Shown: one piece after another, positions 62,466 through 64,000 of the stretch
Layout: every line of letters begins with the position of its first letter
How positions within the stretch are numbered: the stretch's first letter is position 1
NCBI RefSeq assembly: GCF_040222815.1
Contig: NZ_JAVKCH010000019.1
Location: forward strand, 1-64,000
Length of the DNA: 64,000 bases
Direction: 5' to 3'
Source: Imperialibacter sp040222815
GTDB taxonomy: Bacteria > Bacteroidota > Bacteroidia > Cytophagales > Cyclobacteriaceae
Notes under the pieces: model-generated
Seen by the model: the letters and a program-made list of their open reading frames with translations, nothing else
What the model was told of the DNA's origin: nothing
Databases searched by the model: none
Made by a program: the position numbers and the translations under genes

Positions 62466-63355
62466 TTTTTCGGGAAATCCACCTGAATGATCTCTTTTAC
62501 ATTCCTCTTGATATTCATTGAGATACGTTCCACTGGCAAGTCGTTAATGTCCTTTCCAAACGGATCCTCAATTTCCTCAGCGATGAGCTCAATACTCACT
62601 AAAATGTAGAAGATTAACCCAACGAGTACCACTGTCCAATAACCAAATTCAACAACGAAAGCCAATGGGAGGGTCATTGTGTAGATAAAGAGAAACTTCT
62701 TAATATACATGCTGTAGGAGTAGGGAATAGGGGTCGTTTTGATCCTTTCGCAGGCTCCCATGATGTCAGCAAAATTTTTAATTTCTTTGTCAAAAATAAT
62801 GAGCTGTTCACCAGTGATTTCGCCCTTTTTAAAGATGGCGTTTATCCTTTGGAAAAGCATGGCGTTGATTTTGTTCGGTTTGTGGTCGCACGCCTTTACT
62901 TTCTGTTCATCATATTCGTTTTCAAACTCCAACTCTTCCATTTTCGTGCCGTGCCTGAGGTGCTCTTTCATGGCATATACAAAATTTGGAATCATGTGCT
63001 CAAAGTAAGAGCGGTCATCTCTGGATTTCTCAGGCAGATAGGCGTTGACCTTCATGGAAAGGCTCCGGGTATCATTCACGAGCTGTCCCCACAATTTTCG
63101 GCCTTCCCACCAGCGGTCGTAGGCTGTGTTGGTTCTCAGTACCAGGAAAAGACCGAGCACTACTCCTAAAAGTGAATGAAATACAATAGCTCCCTCGAAA
63201 AAAGTATGAATTTCAAATATATCAACGAGTACATAAGTCAAGAATGTGGAATACACCATCATAAATGCCAGCAGCGGGAAAAGCGATTTGATAACATATC
63301 GGCTGTAGACATCAAAAATTAGGGAAACCCAGGATTTGGGGTTGTACTCAATCAT
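62462..63355 (-). CDS. Bestrophin-family anion channel
   Basis: 297 residues. The family pattern is clear: N-terminal MIEYNPKSWVSLIFDVYSRYV, then LLGVVLGLFLVLRTNTAYDR with WWEGRKLWGQLVNDTRSL, and the C-terminal VVLVGLIFYILVSIELIAEE with IEDPFGKDINDLPV. Four or so membrane helices form a pentameric chloride or cation pore. Followed by a tiny membrane protein. Confidence 0.93.
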   Translation of the reverse strand: MIEYNPKSWVSLIFDVYSRYVIKSLFPLLAFMMVYSTFLTYVLVDIFEIHTFFEGAIVFHSLLGVVLGLFLVLRTNTAYDRWWEGRKLWGQLVNDTRSLSMKVNAYLPEKSRDDRSYFEHMIPNFVYAMKEHLRHGTKMEELEFENEYDEQKVKACDHKPNKINAMLFQRINAIFKKGEITGEQLIIFDKEIKNFADIMGACERIKTTPIPYSYSMYIKKFLFIYTMTLPLAFVVEFGYWTVVLVGLIFYILVSIELIAEEIEDPFGKDINDLPVERISMNIKRNVKEIIQVDFPKK

Positions 63356-63492
63356 AGGATCAGAATTTACGGTAGGTTTTGCTAAAAACAGCTCAAAAGA
63401 TAGGTAACGAATAATAAACTCCCTAGCTGAAATGGCATCATTTTAAAGCCCTTGTGAAAAAAGCTTTCTAACTTACTGAGAATTCAGTCGCT

Positions 63493-64000
63493 ATGAAAAT
63501 TCTTTCTCCTCAACAAATCCGTGAAGCTGACGCCTATACTATAGAAAATGAGCCTATAACCTCTATTGACCTAATGGAAAGGGCTAGTAATGCCTTTGTT
63601 GAAGAATTTAAAAAGCACTTTTTTAGTGACCACGTCGTATGGGTTTTTTGCGGAACAGGTAACAACGGAGGAGATGGTCTTGCCGTAGCTCGCCTGCTGA
63701 AAGATCTAAAATATGAGGTAAAGGTGTGGCTGGCGGGATCGGCAGAAAAAGGAACTGAAGACTTCAGGGCCAACCTTAACCGCCTTACAGGCGCTGTCAG
63801 CGTGGCCAAAGCGTCGGAGATATACGCTGCGGATATCCCCGATAAGCTGGTTATAGTTGATGCCTTGTTTGGCTCAGGTCTGAACAGGCCGGTTGATGGG
63901 GACTATGCGAAACTAATAGACTTTTTGAATGGCATTGAAGCCAGAAAAGTGGCCATTGATATCCCCTCGGGACTTTTTTGCGATCAACCCCAGAATGGCG
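63493..64000 (+). CDS. nnrE: NAD(P)HX epimerase/dehydratase, N-terminal part (cut by window end)
   Basis: 169 codons visible and still open at 64000. Start MKILSPQQIREADAYTIENE, then IDLMERASNAF, FCGTGNNGGDGLAVARLL (YjeF_N nucleotide-binding loop), VDALFGSGLNRPVDG and IDIPSGLFCD. These are the epimerase domain motifs. Whether the dehydratase domain (NnrD) follows in the same protein is outside the window. Repairs hydrated NAD(P)H. Confidence 0.9.
   Translation, partial: MKILSPQQIREADAYTIENEPITSIDLMERASNAFVEEFKKHFFSDHVVWVFCGTGNNGGDGLAVARLLKDLKYEVKVWLAGSAEKGTEDFRANLNRLTGAVSVAKASEIYAADIPDKLVIVDALFGSGLNRPVDGDYAKLIDFLNGIEARKVAIDIPSGLFCDQPQNG

Overview
The window looks like a chromosomal segment of a Bacteroidota bacterium, probably a marine-type member of the Cytophagales. 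This rests on gene content and promoters: STN-type TonB receptors with DUF4249 lipoproteins, a fused E1 alpha/beta dehydrogenase, MnmD, YtxJ, Tat-tagged Gfo/Idh/MocA and PVC-type heme proteins, and several TAnnTTTG -7 promoter motifs. Assignment below order level is not possible from the sequence alone. No rRNA, tRNA or CRISPR array was seen.

Left edge (1-3950): an AT-rich accessory island. Four tightly packed minus-strand genes form what reads as a type III CBASS anti-phage operon: a CdnC-like CD-NTase, a bacterial HORMA protein, a TRIP13/Pch2-like AAA+ ATPase and a SAVED-domain cyclic-oligonucleotide sensor. The usual killing domain is not visible. The SAVED protein has no obvious fused nuclease or membrane effector, and the operon runs directly into the end of an IS21-type element (C-terminus of IstB at 1-60, opposite strand). 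The island is bounded on the right by a block of inverted repeats and hairpins (about 3690-3950).

Housekeeping and metabolic part (4063-27519): asd with an overlapping THUMP-like methyltransferase; two small orphan genes and a gene remnant with a shared 70-bp intergenic repeat; an outer-membrane beta-barrel protein; an SRPBCC protein; a catabolic operon (sialidase-fold protein, YidR-like DUF3748 lipoprotein, NAL/DHDPS-family lyase, SSS symporter) divergent from an AraC regulator; an ECF sigma, HEAT-repeat membrane protein and two DUF4097 proteins in one operon; an S41 protease; an SDR; a GH13 branching enzyme; a TPR protein; and an S9 peptidase fused to a degenerate FGE/SUMF1 domain.

Cell-surface operon (27586-39901): nine minus-strand genes with very short gaps or ATGA overlaps. 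They encode a secreted protein of unknown function, an STN-type TonB-dependent receptor, a large secreted macroglobulin-like protein and six tandem paralogous DUF4249 lipoproteins. A 55-bp exact duplication inside the array shows recent exchange between copies.

Right part (40101-64000): a sugar-oxidation style cluster (TIM-barrel isomerase, PVC-type heme/HEAT protein, Gfo/Idh/MocA oxidoreductase, SUMF1 protein, YceI) around an ApbE gene; a lipocalin-like lipoprotein; a large FAD/Fe-S dehydrogenase; a UPF0175/DUF3368 toxin-antitoxin pair; a class II glutamine amidotransferase; an M16 peptidase-ispF-mnmD operon; the E1 dehydrogenase; a striking basic repeat protein; ytxJ; an orphan envelope protein; lipA; a bestrophin pair; and the start of an NAD(P)HX repair enzyme cut by the window end.
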